Below, piece after piece: positions 23,282-32,900 of a stretch of DNA of 64,000 bases. The stretch comes from Mycobacterium gordonae. GTDB lineage: Bacteria > Actinomycetota > Actinomycetes > Mycobacteriales > Mycobacteriaceae. The first letter of the stretch is position 1. Each line of letters opens with the position of its first letter. The notes under the pieces were generated by a model. It made no database searches. It was given only the letters and a program-made list of their open reading frames with translations, and was not told the DNA's origin. The translations under genes were made by a program, and so were the position numbers. The DNA is taken from assembly GCF_017086405.1 (NCBI RefSeq), contig NZ_CP070973.1, positions 2,946,739 through 3,010,738 of the forward strand. Direction: 5' to 3'.

Positions 23282-25039
23282 ATGGGATTCATCTCACCGG
23301 ACCTTCCCGATGTCGATCATGACACCTGGCTGACCCTGCCCCGGGCAAAGCGACTGCAGGTCGTCACCCGGCACTGGGCGGAGAACGGCTTCGGAACGCC
23401 GTACGCGGTGTACCTGCTGTACCTACTCAAGATCGGCCTGTACGTCGCGGCTCCGGCGGCCATCATCGGACTGACACCCGGTCTGGGCGGGCTGAGTCAC
23501 ATCGGCGACTGGTGGACGCAACCGATCGTGTACCAGAAGGTCATCATCTTCACCCTGCTGTTCGAGGTCCTCGGCCTGGGTTGTGGCTCCGGGCCGCTCA
23601 CCGGACGCTTCATGCCGCCGATCGGTGGTGTCCTGTACTGGTTGCGTCCCAAGACAATTCGCCTGCCGGCCTGGCCGGACAAGGTGCCTTTCACGCGCGG
23701 CGATTCGCGCGGCATCGTCGACGTCGTGCTGTACGCGATCGTGCTGGGCGGTGCGGTGTGGGCGCTGGTGTCCCCGGGGCACGGCGGGCCGGTGACGGGC
23801 GGCGGTGACGTCGGTCTGATCGACCCGGTGCTGGTCATCCCCACGATCGTCGCGCTCGCGTTGCTGGGCCTGCGTGACAAGACGATCTTCCTGGCCGCCC
23901 GCGGCGAACATTACTGGCTGAAGTTGTTCGTGTTCTTCTTCCCGTTCACCGACCAGATCGCGGCGTTCAAGATCATCATGCTGTGCCTGTGGTGGGGAGC
24001 GGCGACGTCCAAGCTCAACCACCACTTCCCTTACGTGGTGGCCGTGATGACGAGCAACAACGCGCTCCTGCGCAGCCGTCTCTTCCTCCCGGTCAAGCAC
24101 CTGCTCTACCGCGACCACGTTGACGATCTTCGCCCCACCTGGCTACCGAAGCTGATGGCCCACGTCGGTGGCACCACAGCGGAATTCATCGTTCCCACGG
24201 TGCTGGTGTTCTTCGCCGGCGATCATCCGTGGCGGTGGTTCCTGATCGGATTCATGGTGTTGTTCCACCTCAACATCCTGTCCAACCTCCCGATGGGGGT
24301 TCCGTTGGAGTGGAACGTATTCTTCATGTTCTCGCTGTTCTATTTGTTCGGGCATTACGGCGCGATCGGCGCCACCGAGCTGAGATCGCCGCTGCTGTTG
24401 GCGCTCATCGCGATCGCAGTCGTCGTCGTCATCGTGGGAAACATGTTCCCCGAGAAGATTTCGTTTCTGCCCTCGATGCGCTACTACGCCGGCAACTGGG
24501 CGACCAGCACCTGGTGCTTCCGCACCGGCGCCGAGGACAAGATCGAAGCCAACGTAGTGAAAAGCTCTGCGCTGGTTGTCAATCAGCTCACCAAGCTGTA
24601 CGGCGCGGCAACCGCCGAGGTGATGTCGGACAAGGTGGGGGCGTTCCGCGCCATGCACACCCACGGACGTGCCCTCAACGGCCTACTGCCCCGGGCAATC
24701 GAGAACGAAGCCGACTACAGCGTGCGAGACGGCGAGATCGTGGCCGGACCCCTGGTCGGGTGGAACTTCGGTGAAGGTCACCTGCACAACGAGCAGTTGT
24801 TGGAAGCGCTACAACGGCGCTGCAGCTTTGAGGACGGTGACGTCCGCGTCATCGTCCTGGAAGGTCAGCCGATCCACATTCAGAAACAGTGGTACCGAAT
24901 CGTCGACGCCAAGACCGGTCTCATCGAATCCGGCTACGTCGACGTCCGCGAGATGCTGACCCGCCAACCGTGGCCGGCGCCGGGCGACGAGTTCCCGGTG
25001 CACGTCACGACGGAGCCCGTCGTCCACGGCACCTCATGA
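23282..25039 (+). CDS. DUF3556 multi-pass membrane protein (Rv1431-like)
   Basis: 585 residues. About eight to ten hydrophobic segments occupy residues 35-400 (for example [54 protein letters not shown]). A soluble C-terminal domain of about 180 residues follows (EGHLHNEQLLEALQRRCSFEDGDVRV). It is found in actinobacteria; the function is not established. Its stop overlaps the next gene (ATGA), a FAD oxidoreductase, so the two probably act together. Confidence 0.87.
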   Translation: MGFISPDLPDVDHDTWLTLPRAKRLQVVTRHWAENGFGTPYAVYLLYLLKIGLYVAAPAAIIGLTPGLGGLSHIGDWWTQPIVYQKVIIFTLLFEVLGLGCGSGPLTGRFMPPIGGVLYWLRPKTIRLPAWPDKVPFTRGDSRGIVDVVLYAIVLGGAVWALVSPGHGGPVTGGGDVGLIDPVLVIPTIVALALLGLRDKTIFLAARGEHYWLKLFVFFFPFTDQIAAFKIIMLCLWWGAATSKLNHHFPYVVAVMTSNNALLRSRLFLPVKHLLYRDHVDDLRPTWLPKLMAHVGGTTAEFIVPTVLVFFAGDHPWRWFLIGFMVLFHLNILSNLPMGVPLEWNVFFMFSLFYLFGHYGAIGATELRSPLLLALIAIAVVVVIVGNMFPEKISFLPSMRYYAGNWATSTWCFRTGAEDKIEANVVKSSALVVNQLTKLYGAATAEVMSDKVGAFRAMHTHGRALNGLLPRAIENEADYSVRDGEIVAGPLVGWNFGEGHLHNEQLLEALQRRCSFEDGDVRVIVLEGQPIHIQKQWYRIVDAKTGLIESGYVDVREMLTRQPWPAPGDEFPVHVTTEPVVHGTS

Positions 25040-26454
25040 CGAAAGCGATCATCGTCGGCGCCGGGCCCAATGGTATGGCCGCGGCGATCCATCTCGCCCG
25101 GCAGGGCATCGACGTGCATGTCCTGGAAGCCCAGGACACCATCGGAGGGGGAGTGCGTTCTGGCGAACTGACGGTGCCCGGCGTCATCCACGACTACTGC
25201 TCGGCCTTTCATCCCCTGGGTGTCGGATCACCGTTCTGGCAGGAGATCGAACTCGAGAGTTACGGGCTGACCTGGAAGTGGCCGGAGGCGGACTGCGCTC
25301 ACCCGCTCGACGACGGATCCGCCGGGATGCTGTACCAGTCGGTGGCCAAGACGGCCAAGGGACTGGGCGCCGACCGGCTCCGCTGGCGCGCCGCCGTCGG
25401 CGGACTCGCCAAAGGCTTCGACGACCTGGCCGATGACCTGCTGCGTCCCGTCATCAACATCCCGCGTCACCCCGTCCGGCTCGCGCTGTTCGGTCCGCGC
25501 GCGGTGCTGCCCGCCACCGTGGTGGCTGGCTACTTCCGCACCGAGCAGGCGCGGGCCCTCTACGGCGGCGCGGCCGCGCACGCCTTCACCCGGCTCGACC
25601 GTCCGCTGACGGCCTCACTCGGGTTGATGATCCTGGCCAGCGGACACCGTTACGGCTGGCCGGTCGCCGAAGGCGGATCGGGGGCGATCACCAAAGCTCT
25701 GAGCGCAGCCTTGGACGCCGAAGGTGGACGGGTCACCACCGGGGTTAAGGTGACCAGTCGGCGCGACATCCCCAACGCCGACATCGTCATGCTCGACCTG
25801 AGCCCCGCCCAGGTGCTGGCCATCTACGGCGACGCCATGCCAACCCGCATCACACGGTCCTACCGCCGCTATCGCGAAGGGTCCTCGGCGTTCAAGGTGG
25901 ACTTCGCGATCGAGGGCGACATTCCGTGGACCAATCCCGACTGCGCCCGCGCGGGCACGGTGCATCTTGGCGGCGGCTTCGAGGAGATCGCCGACACCGA
26001 ACGCCGTCGAGCGCAAGGCACCATGGTCGAGCGCCCGTTCGTGTTGCTCGGGCAGCAGTACCTGGCCGACAGGTCGCGTTCGGCGGGCAACATCAACCCG
26101 ATCTACGCCTACGCGCACGTACCGTTCGGCTACACCGGTGACGCGACCGCGGCGATCGTCGACCAGATCGAGCGGTTCGCCCCCGGATTCCGCGAGCGCA
26201 TCGTTGCCACGGTAAGTACCAGCACCGCCGAGCTGGAAGCCCACAACGCCAGTTACATCGGCGGCGACATCATCGGTGGCGCCAACGACAGGTTGCAGAT
26301 CCTGTTTCGGCCGCGCATCGCGGTCGACCCGTATCGGATCGGCGTGCCGGGGGTCTTTCTGTGCTCACAGTCCGCGCCGCCGGGAGCCGGAATCCACGGA
26401 TTGTGCGGTTACCACGCCGCCGAATCTGCGTTGCGGTGGTTGCGCACCACCTGA
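25036..26454 (+). CDS. FAD-dependent oxidoreductase, phytoene-desaturase-like (Rv1432-like)
   Basis: 472 residues from ATG 25036, overlapping the DUF3556 stop. N-terminal Rossmann FAD site IVGAGPNGMAAAIHLA (5-20) with the acidic end at HVLEAQDTIGGG. The C-terminal FAD block is SQSAPPGAGIHGLCGYHAA, typical of the CrtI/phytoene-desaturase and NAD(P)/FAD amine-oxidase superfamily. No carotenoid genes are nearby, so the substrate is open; coupling to a membrane protein suggests a lipid or isoprenoid-like substrate (inference). Confidence 0.88.
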   Translation: MTKAIIVGAGPNGMAAAIHLARQGIDVHVLEAQDTIGGGVRSGELTVPGVIHDYCSAFHPLGVGSPFWQEIELESYGLTWKWPEADCAHPLDDGSAGMLYQSVAKTAKGLGADRLRWRAAVGGLAKGFDDLADDLLRPVINIPRHPVRLALFGPRAVLPATVVAGYFRTEQARALYGGAAAHAFTRLDRPLTASLGLMILASGHRYGWPVAEGGSGAITKALSAALDAEGGRVTTGVKVTSRRDIPNADIVMLDLSPAQVLAIYGDAMPTRITRSYRRYREGSSAFKVDFAIEGDIPWTNPDCARAGTVHLGGGFEEIADTERRRAQGTMVERPFVLLGQQYLADRSRSAGNINPIYAYAHVPFGYTGDATAAIVDQIERFAPGFRERIVATVSTSTAELEAHNASYIGGDIIGGANDRLQILFRPRIAVDPYRIGVPGVFLCSQSAPPGAGIHGLCGYHAAESALRWLRTT

Positions 26455-26497
26455 CTGAATCCCTGCCCGGCGGCGTCAGCCCGCAGCCTCGCCGGCG

Positions 26498-27349
26498 TCA
26501 GCCCGCGGCCCCGCCTGGGCCGGCCGGCAGGGGCTGGCCGGCTACGGGCCCACCTGCCGGCGCCGGCCCGGTCGGGTCGCCTTTGCCCGTCCCGGACATG
26601 GTGGTGATCGGAGCGCCAACCGGTGCACCCGCCGGTACGGGGGCGCCGACGGGGACCGGTCCGGCGACGGGGACCGGTGCGCCGATGGGTACGGGTGCGC
26701 CGATGGGTACGGGTGCGCCGATGGGTACGGGTGCGCCGATGGGTACGGGTGCGCCGATGGGTACGGGTGCGCCGATGGGTACGGGTGCGCCGATGGGTAC
26801 GGGTGCGCCGATGGGTACGGGTGCGCCGATGGGTACGGGTGCGCCGATGGGTACGGGTGCGCCGATGGGTACGGGTGCCGCCACCGGCCCGGGAACCACC
26901 ACCGGAGCGACTGCCGGCACGGCTGCGGCGCCCACCGGTCCAGGCACCACGACCGGAGCACCGACACCGGACATGCCGGTGATAGGAGCGCTGGCCGGGC
27001 CGCAGTTCTCCGTGGGCGCCGGTCCACCGGCGGGGGTCGCCGGCGCCCCGGCCGGTGCTCCACCTGCGCCCGCGGCTCCACCCGCGGCCCCAGCGCCACC
27101 GGCCGCGGCCGGGCCGCCGTAAGCGCAGCACACCGGTACTCCGCCCGCGCCCGCCGCGCCTGCGGCTCCGGGGATTGCAGCGGGGGCGCCTTCGGCTCCG
27201 CCGGCCGTACCCGACATTCCCTGGATGCACGCGTGGCCACCGGTCTTCAGCGGCACCGCTGCCGCAGTCGGACTCAGCGACAATGCGGCCCCGCACACCC
27301 CCGCGGCGGCAGCAAACACCTTGAGGTTGAATCGATCGAAGATCGTCAT
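26498..27349 (-). CDS. Secreted Pro/Gly/Val-rich protein with hexapeptide repeats (Rv1435c-like)
   Basis: 283 residues from ATG 27349, with AAGGAG nine bases upstream; the frame extends to 27466 without support. A signal peptide is clear (KVFAAAAGVCGAALSLSP, then AAA cleavage). The mature protein has few charged residues, four Cys in the first part, Ala/Gly-rich tracts, and an array of 11 PIGAPV hexapeptides followed by three degenerate units (PVAGPV, PVGAPV, PAGAPV). Mtb Rv1435c (202 residues) is a shorter Pro/Gly/Val-rich secreted protein in the same place. Function unknown; extended surface or wall-associated structure likely. Confidence 0.85.
   Translation of the reverse strand: MTIFDRFNLKVFAAAAGVCGAALSLSPTAAAVPLKTGGHACIQGMSGTAGGAEGAPAAIPGAAGAAGAGGVPVCCAYGGPAAAGGAGAAGGAAGAGGAPAGAPATPAGGPAPTENCGPASAPITGMSGVGAPVVVPGPVGAAAVPAVAPVVVPGPVAAPVPIGAPVPIGAPVPIGAPVPIGAPVPIGAPVPIGAPVPIGAPVPIGAPVPIGAPVPIGAPVPIGAPVPVAGPVPVGAPVPAGAPVGAPITTMSGTGKGDPTGPAPAGGPVAGQPLPAGPGGAAG
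26681..26878. repeat. Perfect 18-bp minisatellite, 11 copies
   Basis: Eleven identical tandem copies of GCCGATGGGTACGGGTGC fill 198 bases without a mismatch. Units are in frame (18 bases = 6 codons) and encode PIGAPV on the minus strand. Diverged units flank the array on both sides. Perfect identity indicates recent expansion or homogenisation, so copy number is probably variable between strains. Confidence 0.97.
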
Positions 27350-28648
<1,299 letters not shown>

Positions 28649-28650
28649 CC

Positions 28651-29889
28651 GTGAGCGTCCCGACTCTGAAAGACCTGCTCGCCGAGGGTGTTTCGGGCCG
28701 CGGCGTGTTGGTGCGCTCCGATCTGAACGTGCCACTCGACGATGACGGCAACATCACCGACCCGGGGCGGATCACCGCATCGGTGCCGACGTTGAAGGCG
28801 TTGTTGGACGCAGGCGCCAAGGTGGTCGTCACCGCCCATCTCGGCCGCCCCAAGGATGGCCCCGACCCCAAGTACTCACTGGCGCCGGTTGCTGCCGCGC
28901 TCGGTGAGCAACTGGGCCGGCACGTGCAATTGGCCGGGGACGTCGTGGGCACCGACGCGCTCGCCCGCGCCGAGGGGCTTACCGACGGTGACATCCTGCT
29001 GCTGGAGAACATCCGCTTCGACAAGCGCGAGACCAGCAAGGACGATGGCGAACGCCTCGCGCTGGCCCGGCAGCTTGCCGAACTGGTCTGGCCCGGTGGA
29101 GCTTTCGTCTCCGACGGGTTCGGTGTGGTACACCGTAAGCAAGCTTCGGTGTATGACATCGCCACGGTGTTGCCGCACTATGCGGGCACATTGGTCGCCG
29201 ACGAGATCGAGGTGCTGCAGCAGTTGACCAGCTCGACCCAGCGGCCGTACGCGGTGGTGCTGGGCGGATCGAAGGTGTCGGACAAACTCGGCGTGATCGA
29301 GTCGTTGGCCACCAAGGCCGACAGCATCGTGATCGGTGGCGGCATGTGCTTCACATTCCTTGCCGCGCAGGGCTATTCGGTGGGCAAGTCGCTGCTCGAA
29401 GAGGACATGGTGGACACCTGCAGCAGGCTGCTGGAGACCTATCACGACGTGTTGCGGCTGCCGGTGGACATCGTGGTGACCGAGGAATTCGCCGCCGATT
29501 CACCGCCGCAAACCGTGGCTGCCAACGAGATTCCAGATGATCTGATGGGTCTGGACATCGGCCCAGGATCGGTCAAGCGGTTCACCACGTTGCTGTCCAA
29601 CGCCAGGACCGTCTTCTGGAACGGGCCGATGGGCGTCTTCGAGTTCCCGTCCTACGCCGAGGGCACCCGGGGTGTCGCCGAGGCGATCGTCAAGGCGACC
29701 GGCAAGGGCGCGTTCAGCGTCGTCGGCGGCGGTGACTCCGCTGCCGCGGTGCGCGCCCTGAAGATTGCCGAAGACGCGTTCTCACACATATCCACCGGCG
29801 GCGGTGCGTCGCTGGAATACCTTGAGGGCAAATCACTTCCGGGCATCGAGGTGCTTGGTGAGCCCCAGCCGACCGGAGGTGACTCGTGA
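28651..29889 (+). CDS. pgk: Phosphoglycerate kinase
   Basis: Transfers phosphate from 1,3-bisphosphoglycerate to ADP. 412 residues from GTG 28651, two bases after the gap stop. Substrate-binding RSDLNVPL and [15 protein letters not shown]; nucleotide region [24 protein letters not shown] and GGGDSAAAV. The stop overlaps the tpiA start by four bases (GTGA). Confidence 0.98.
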   Translation: MSVPTLKDLLAEGVSGRGVLVRSDLNVPLDDDGNITDPGRITASVPTLKALLDAGAKVVVTAHLGRPKDGPDPKYSLAPVAAALGEQLGRHVQLAGDVVGTDALARAEGLTDGDILLLENIRFDKRETSKDDGERLALARQLAELVWPGGAFVSDGFGVVHRKQASVYDIATVLPHYAGTLVADEIEVLQQLTSSTQRPYAVVLGGSKVSDKLGVIESLATKADSIVIGGGMCFTFLAAQGYSVGKSLLEEDMVDTCSRLLETYHDVLRLPVDIVVTEEFAADSPPQTVAANEIPDDLMGLDIGPGSVKRFTTLLSNARTVFWNGPMGVFEFPSYAEGTRGVAEAIVKATGKGAFSVVGGGDSAAAVRALKIAEDAFSHISTGGGASLEYLEGKSLPGIEVLGEPQPTGGDS

Positions 29890-30671
29890 GCCGCAAGCCG
29901 TTGATCGCCGGCAACTGGAAGATGAATCTTAACCACTTCGAGGCGATCGCCCTGGTGCAGAAGATTGCATTCTCGTTGCCGGACAAGTACTTCGACAAGG
30001 TCGACGTCACCGTGATCCCGCCGTTCACCGACCTGCGCAGCGTGCAGACCCTGGTGGACGGCGACAAACTGCGGCTGACTTATGGCGCGCAGGACCTCTC
30101 GCGGCACGATTCCGGTGCCTACACCGGTGAGATCAGCGGGGCGTTCCTGGCCAAGCTGGGCTGCAGCTTCGTCGTGGTCGGACATTCCGAGCGTCGCACC
30201 TACCACAACGAGGACGACGCGTTGGTGGCCGCGAAGGCCGCGGCAGCGCTCAAGCACGAGCTGACCCCGATCGTCTGTATCGGCGAGCACCTGGAAGTCC
30301 GCGAAGCCGGCAACCATGTGTCGCACAATGTCGAACAGCTGCGTGGTTCGCTGGCCGGCCTGTCGGCCGAGCAGATCGACAACGTCGTCATCGCCTACGA
30401 ACCGGTCTGGGCGATCGGCACCGGCCGGGTGGCCAGCTCGGCCGACGCTCAGGAAGTGTGCGCGGCGATCCGCGAGGAACTGGCCGCGCTGGCCTCACCG
30501 CAGGTCGCGCAGTCCGTGCGGGTGCTCTATGGCGGCTCGGTGAACGCGAAGAACGTCGGCGACCTGGTGGCTCAGAGCGACATCGACGGTGGTCTGGTCG
30601 GCGGGGCGTCGCTGGACGGGGAGCAGTTCGCGACGCTGGCGGCGATTGCTGCCGGGGGGCCGCTGCCCTGA
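29886..30671 (+). CDS. tpiA: Triosephosphate isomerase
   Basis: Interconverts DHAP and GAP. 261 residues, GTG start overlapping the pgk stop. Catalytic residues: Asn10 and Lys12 in AGNWKMN, His in VVVGHSERR, Glu in [11 protein letters not shown]; phosphate loop YGGSVNAKN and GGASL. In many actinobacteria secG follows tpiA; here a membrane-protein gene and an IS element lie between them. Confidence 0.98.
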   Translation: MSRKPLIAGNWKMNLNHFEAIALVQKIAFSLPDKYFDKVDVTVIPPFTDLRSVQTLVDGDKLRLTYGAQDLSRHDSGAYTGEISGAFLAKLGCSFVVVGHSERRTYHNEDDALVAAKAAAALKHELTPIVCIGEHLEVREAGNHVSHNVEQLRGSLAGLSAEQIDNVVIAYEPVWAIGTGRVASSADAQEVCAAIREELAALASPQVAQSVRVLYGGSVNAKNVGDLVAQSDIDGGLVGGASLDGEQFATLAAIAAGGPLP

Positions 30672-30699
30672 TCGTGCCGTGCGCACGCGTTGGCAATGA

Positions 30700-31188
30700 T
30701 CAGGGCAAGACACCGACCATGCGCAACACGAGTAATAGCGGCATCAATATGAAGAAAAACGCGAATATCGCCGCGGTCGCGATGGTGGCGCCGACGTTAT
30801 TGTATTTCTGCGGCGGCGGACCGAGCGAACCGAAGCCGTAAGCCCATATCGGCACTTTATATTCAAGTTCGACCAGGCGGCCGGCGGGGACGTCGACCTC
30901 GGTGTAAGCCGGGCCCATCTGTGGCGGCAACCAGTAGTCGACGTGCACTTCTACGCGATGCGGGCCGGGTCGTGTCGGGACCACATTGCGACCCCAGTGG
31001 GCAGGCGGGGCCGGATACCCATCGACCAGTATTGTCGGCTTGAACAGGGCCATCATGATCGCAGGGGGGAAGTAACGGGCGGTGACTGCGATGCCCTGGC
31101 CCGGTGAGGACGAACAACCAGGTTGATGCTGAAGCGCAGGTTGCTGTGGATTCCGGGCGTCGGGTCCCAGCTGCCAGGCATCACTCAT
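30700..31188 (-). CDS. Small single-pass membrane protein (Rv1439c-like), function unknown
   Basis: 162 residues from ATG 31188; the frame is open further upstream to 31470 but has no good start there. The central domain (KPTILVDGYPAPPAHWG, HRVEVHVDYWLPP, YTEVDVPAGRLVELEYKVP) looks like a beta-sandwich that appends a polypeptide loop. One C-terminal membrane span, IATAAIFAFFFILMPLLLVL, is clear. It is convergent with tpiA. Mtb Rv1439c holds the same place with about 140 residues. No ribosome site is evident, so the start is uncertain. Confidence 0.7.
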   Translation of the reverse strand: MSDAWQLGPDARNPQQPALQHQPGCSSSPGQGIAVTARYFPPAIMMALFKPTILVDGYPAPPAHWGRNVVPTRPGPHRVEVHVDYWLPPQMGPAYTEVDVPAGRLVELEYKVPIWAYGFGSLGPPPQKYNNVGATIATAAIFAFFFILMPLLLVLRMVGVLP

Positions 31189-31486
31189 GGCGGTCAACGA
31201 TAATTCATCACTCGGGCATTCCAATAGGCCCACAGCCCAATCTGCGGCGTCGGTCAACGGGGTGATCGCGTGTGTGCTGAACCGCGAAAAATTGAATGCA
31301 ATACGAACTCTGGGGCGCTCCGAGAATTTGGCGCTGCGGCACCAAAGTCCACTATCGTTGCCGACCTGAATTACCCGACTTGTTGGCCGCGTGCGAACAC
31401 GACAGCGCCGATGTGAACGACAGCGAAACGTACCGCGCAGCGCTGGTGACGCCCGCAGCGGGCTCCCCACCGGCTCATGAGGCGTC
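31189..31486. other. Upstream region between Rv1439c-like gene and the IS element
   Basis: 298 bases. It must contain the promoter of the minus-strand gene. Short open frames exist on both strands but none has a ribosome site or recognisable product. A small GC-rich inverted repeat, GCCCGCAGCGGGC, lies near 31451-31463. Nothing else is seen. Confidence 0.3.
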
Positions 31487-32571
31487 TAGTGTCCTGAGTC
31501 ATTAATTTGGGTGCAGTAGTTGCTGATGCTGGCCAGGATTTGGTCGGCGGTCTTGGTCCATACGTACGGCCTGGGGTTGTCGTTCCAGGTGTCGATCCAG
31601 GCGCGGATGTCGGCGTTGAGTTGACGGACCGAGGTGTGGGTGCCGCGGCGCAATTTTTTGGTGGTCAATTCGGCGAACCAGCGTTCGACGAGGTTGAGCC
31701 AGCTTGAGCTGGTCGGGGTGAAGTGCAGCACGAACCGGGGATGTGTTGTCAGCCAACGCTTTACCGCTGGGGTCTTGTGTGTTGAGGCGTTGTCGAGGAT
31801 GACGTGGCAGTCCAGGTCGGCGGGCACTTCGTGGTCGATCTTTTTCAGGAAGGCTAGGAACTCCTGGGAGCGGTGTCGGGCGTGCAGGGAGCCGATGATC
31901 TTGCCGCTGGCCAGGTCCAGGGCCGCATACAGGCTCGACGTGCCGTAGCGCACGTAGTCGTGGCTGGCCCGCGCCGGCGTACCGGGCAGCATCGGAAACA
32001 CCGGCTGCGTCCGGTTGAGCGCCTGGATCTGGGTTTTCTCATCGACGCAGAGCACCAGGGCACGCTCGGGCGGGTCCATGTAGAGCCCCACGATGTCGCG
32101 GACCTTCTCCACGAACAGCGGATCCTTAGACAGTTTCCACGAATCCTGCTTGTGCGGCGCCAATCCAAACGCGCGCCATACCCGCGAGACCATCGACTGG
32201 CTCAACCCGAGGTGGGTGGCCATCGACCGTGTCGACCAGTGCGTGGCATCGGCAGGGGTGGTCTCCAACGTCGCCGTGATCAACGCTTCGATCTGCCCAT
32301 CGCCCACCATCCGAGGCCTCCCCGGCCGCGGCTCGTCGAGCAGCCCATCACAGCGCTGTTCAACAAAGCGGTTACGCCACCGCTGGACCGTTGTCCGTGA
32401 GATTCCCATCCGGGTAGCCATGTCGGAATTGGACTCACCGTCAGCGGCCGCCAACACAATTCGCGACCGTAACGCCAACCCCGCAGCACTAGTTCGACGC
32501 CGAGCCCAGCCCTCCAACTCGGCACGTTCAGCATCGGTCAACACGATCACGGCAGCCTGTGGCATGGGCAC
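31486..32571 (-). CDS. IS630-family transposase
   Basis: 361 residues, GTG start (an ATG follows two codons later). N-terminal helix-turn-helix pair: SNSDMATRMGISRTTVQRWRN and a second at about 115-135 (HLGLSQSMVSRVWRA). DDE catalytic residues: D177 (LCVDEKTQIQ), D260 (VILDNASTHKT) and E296 (SWLNLVERW), with the D-E spacing of IS630/Tc1-mariner. The frame is intact and likely active. The final codon lies in the terminal repeat, and the stop TAG (31488-31486) is made of the TA target duplication plus one flanking base. Confidence 0.95.
   Translation of the reverse strand: MPMPQAAVIVLTDAERAELEGWARRRTSAAGLALRSRIVLAAADGESNSDMATRMGISRTTVQRWRNRFVEQRCDGLLDEPRPGRPRMVGDGQIEALITATLETTPADATHWSTRSMATHLGLSQSMVSRVWRAFGLAPHKQDSWKLSKDPLFVEKVRDIVGLYMDPPERALVLCVDEKTQIQALNRTQPVFPMLPGTPARASHDYVRYGTSSLYAALDLASGKIIGSLHARHRSQEFLAFLKKIDHEVPADLDCHVILDNASTHKTPAVKRWLTTHPRFVLHFTPTSSSWLNLVERWFAELTTKKLRRGTHTSVRQLNADIRAWIDTWNDNPRPYVWTKTADQILASISNYCTQINDSGH
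31489..31506. repeat. Left terminal inverted repeat of the IS630 element
   Basis: 18 bases, one mismatch against the right end. It also encodes the last residues of the transposase. Confidence 0.9.
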
Positions 32572-32596
32572 AACCCAGCTTAACAGCTGGACCGTA

Positions 32597-32614
32597 ATTA
32601 ATGACTCAAGACAC
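32597..32614. repeat. Right terminal inverted repeat of the IS630 element
   Basis: 18 bases. Its outermost base is the third base of the secG stop codon TAG (32616-32614). Confidence 0.9.
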
Positions 32615-32847
32615 TAGCGGTACTTGATCAGCAGGGCCACGCCGACGATGGACACCAACCAGATGCCGACGATGAATAGCGTCAACCGGTCCAGGTTCTT
32701 CTCCACGACCGTCGAACCGGAGAGGCTCGACTGCACACCGCCACCGAACAGCGTGGACAGGCCGCCACCCTTGGCGCGGTGCAGCAGCACCAGCAACACC
32801 ACCAGCACGCTGGTGACCACCAGGGTGATCTGTAGAGCCAATTCCAT
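32614..32847 (-). CDS. secG: Preprotein translocase subunit SecG
   Basis: Small subunit of the SecYEG channel. 77 residues from ATG 32847, the Mtb length. Two membrane spans (ALQITLVVTSVLVVLLVLLH and LTLFIVGIWLVSIVGVALLI) flank the conserved loop KGGGLSTLFGGG. The protein ends LLIKYR as in Mtb, although the IS630 element begins inside the stop codon: the TA of TAG is the target duplication and the G comes from the element. As I recall, secG is on the opposite strand relative to tpiA in Mtb. Confidence 0.95.
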   Translation of the reverse strand: MELALQITLVVTSVLVVLLVLLHRAKGGGLSTLFGGGVQSSLSGSTVVEKNLDRLTLFIVGIWLVSIVGVALLIKYR

Positions 32848-32900
32848 AGCGGGCAGCCTACCGAACGTCGGCGAAAGACCTGCGACCGGCAAGCCGGGCG

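Larger units (their letters stand above)
31489..32614 (-). mobile_element. Complete IS630-family insertion sequence, 1126 bp
   Basis: Terminal inverted repeats match 17 of 18 bases: GTGTCCTGAGTCATTAAT at the left and GTGTCTTGAGTCATTAAT at the right (read inward). TA dinucleotides flank both ends (31487-31488 and 32615-32616), the signature IS630 target duplication. One transposase gene fills the element. Intact ends, clean duplication and an intact frame indicate a recent insertion. Confidence 0.95.

Noticed and set aside
26681..26878. Tandem array considered as CRISPR
   Set aside because: Units are contiguous with no spacers, and codon-phased.
26361..27122. Plus-strand Gly/Thr/Met-rich repeat protein over the minisatellite
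   Set aside because: The minus-strand frame has a signal peptide, ribosome site and an Mtb counterpart; the plus frame has none.
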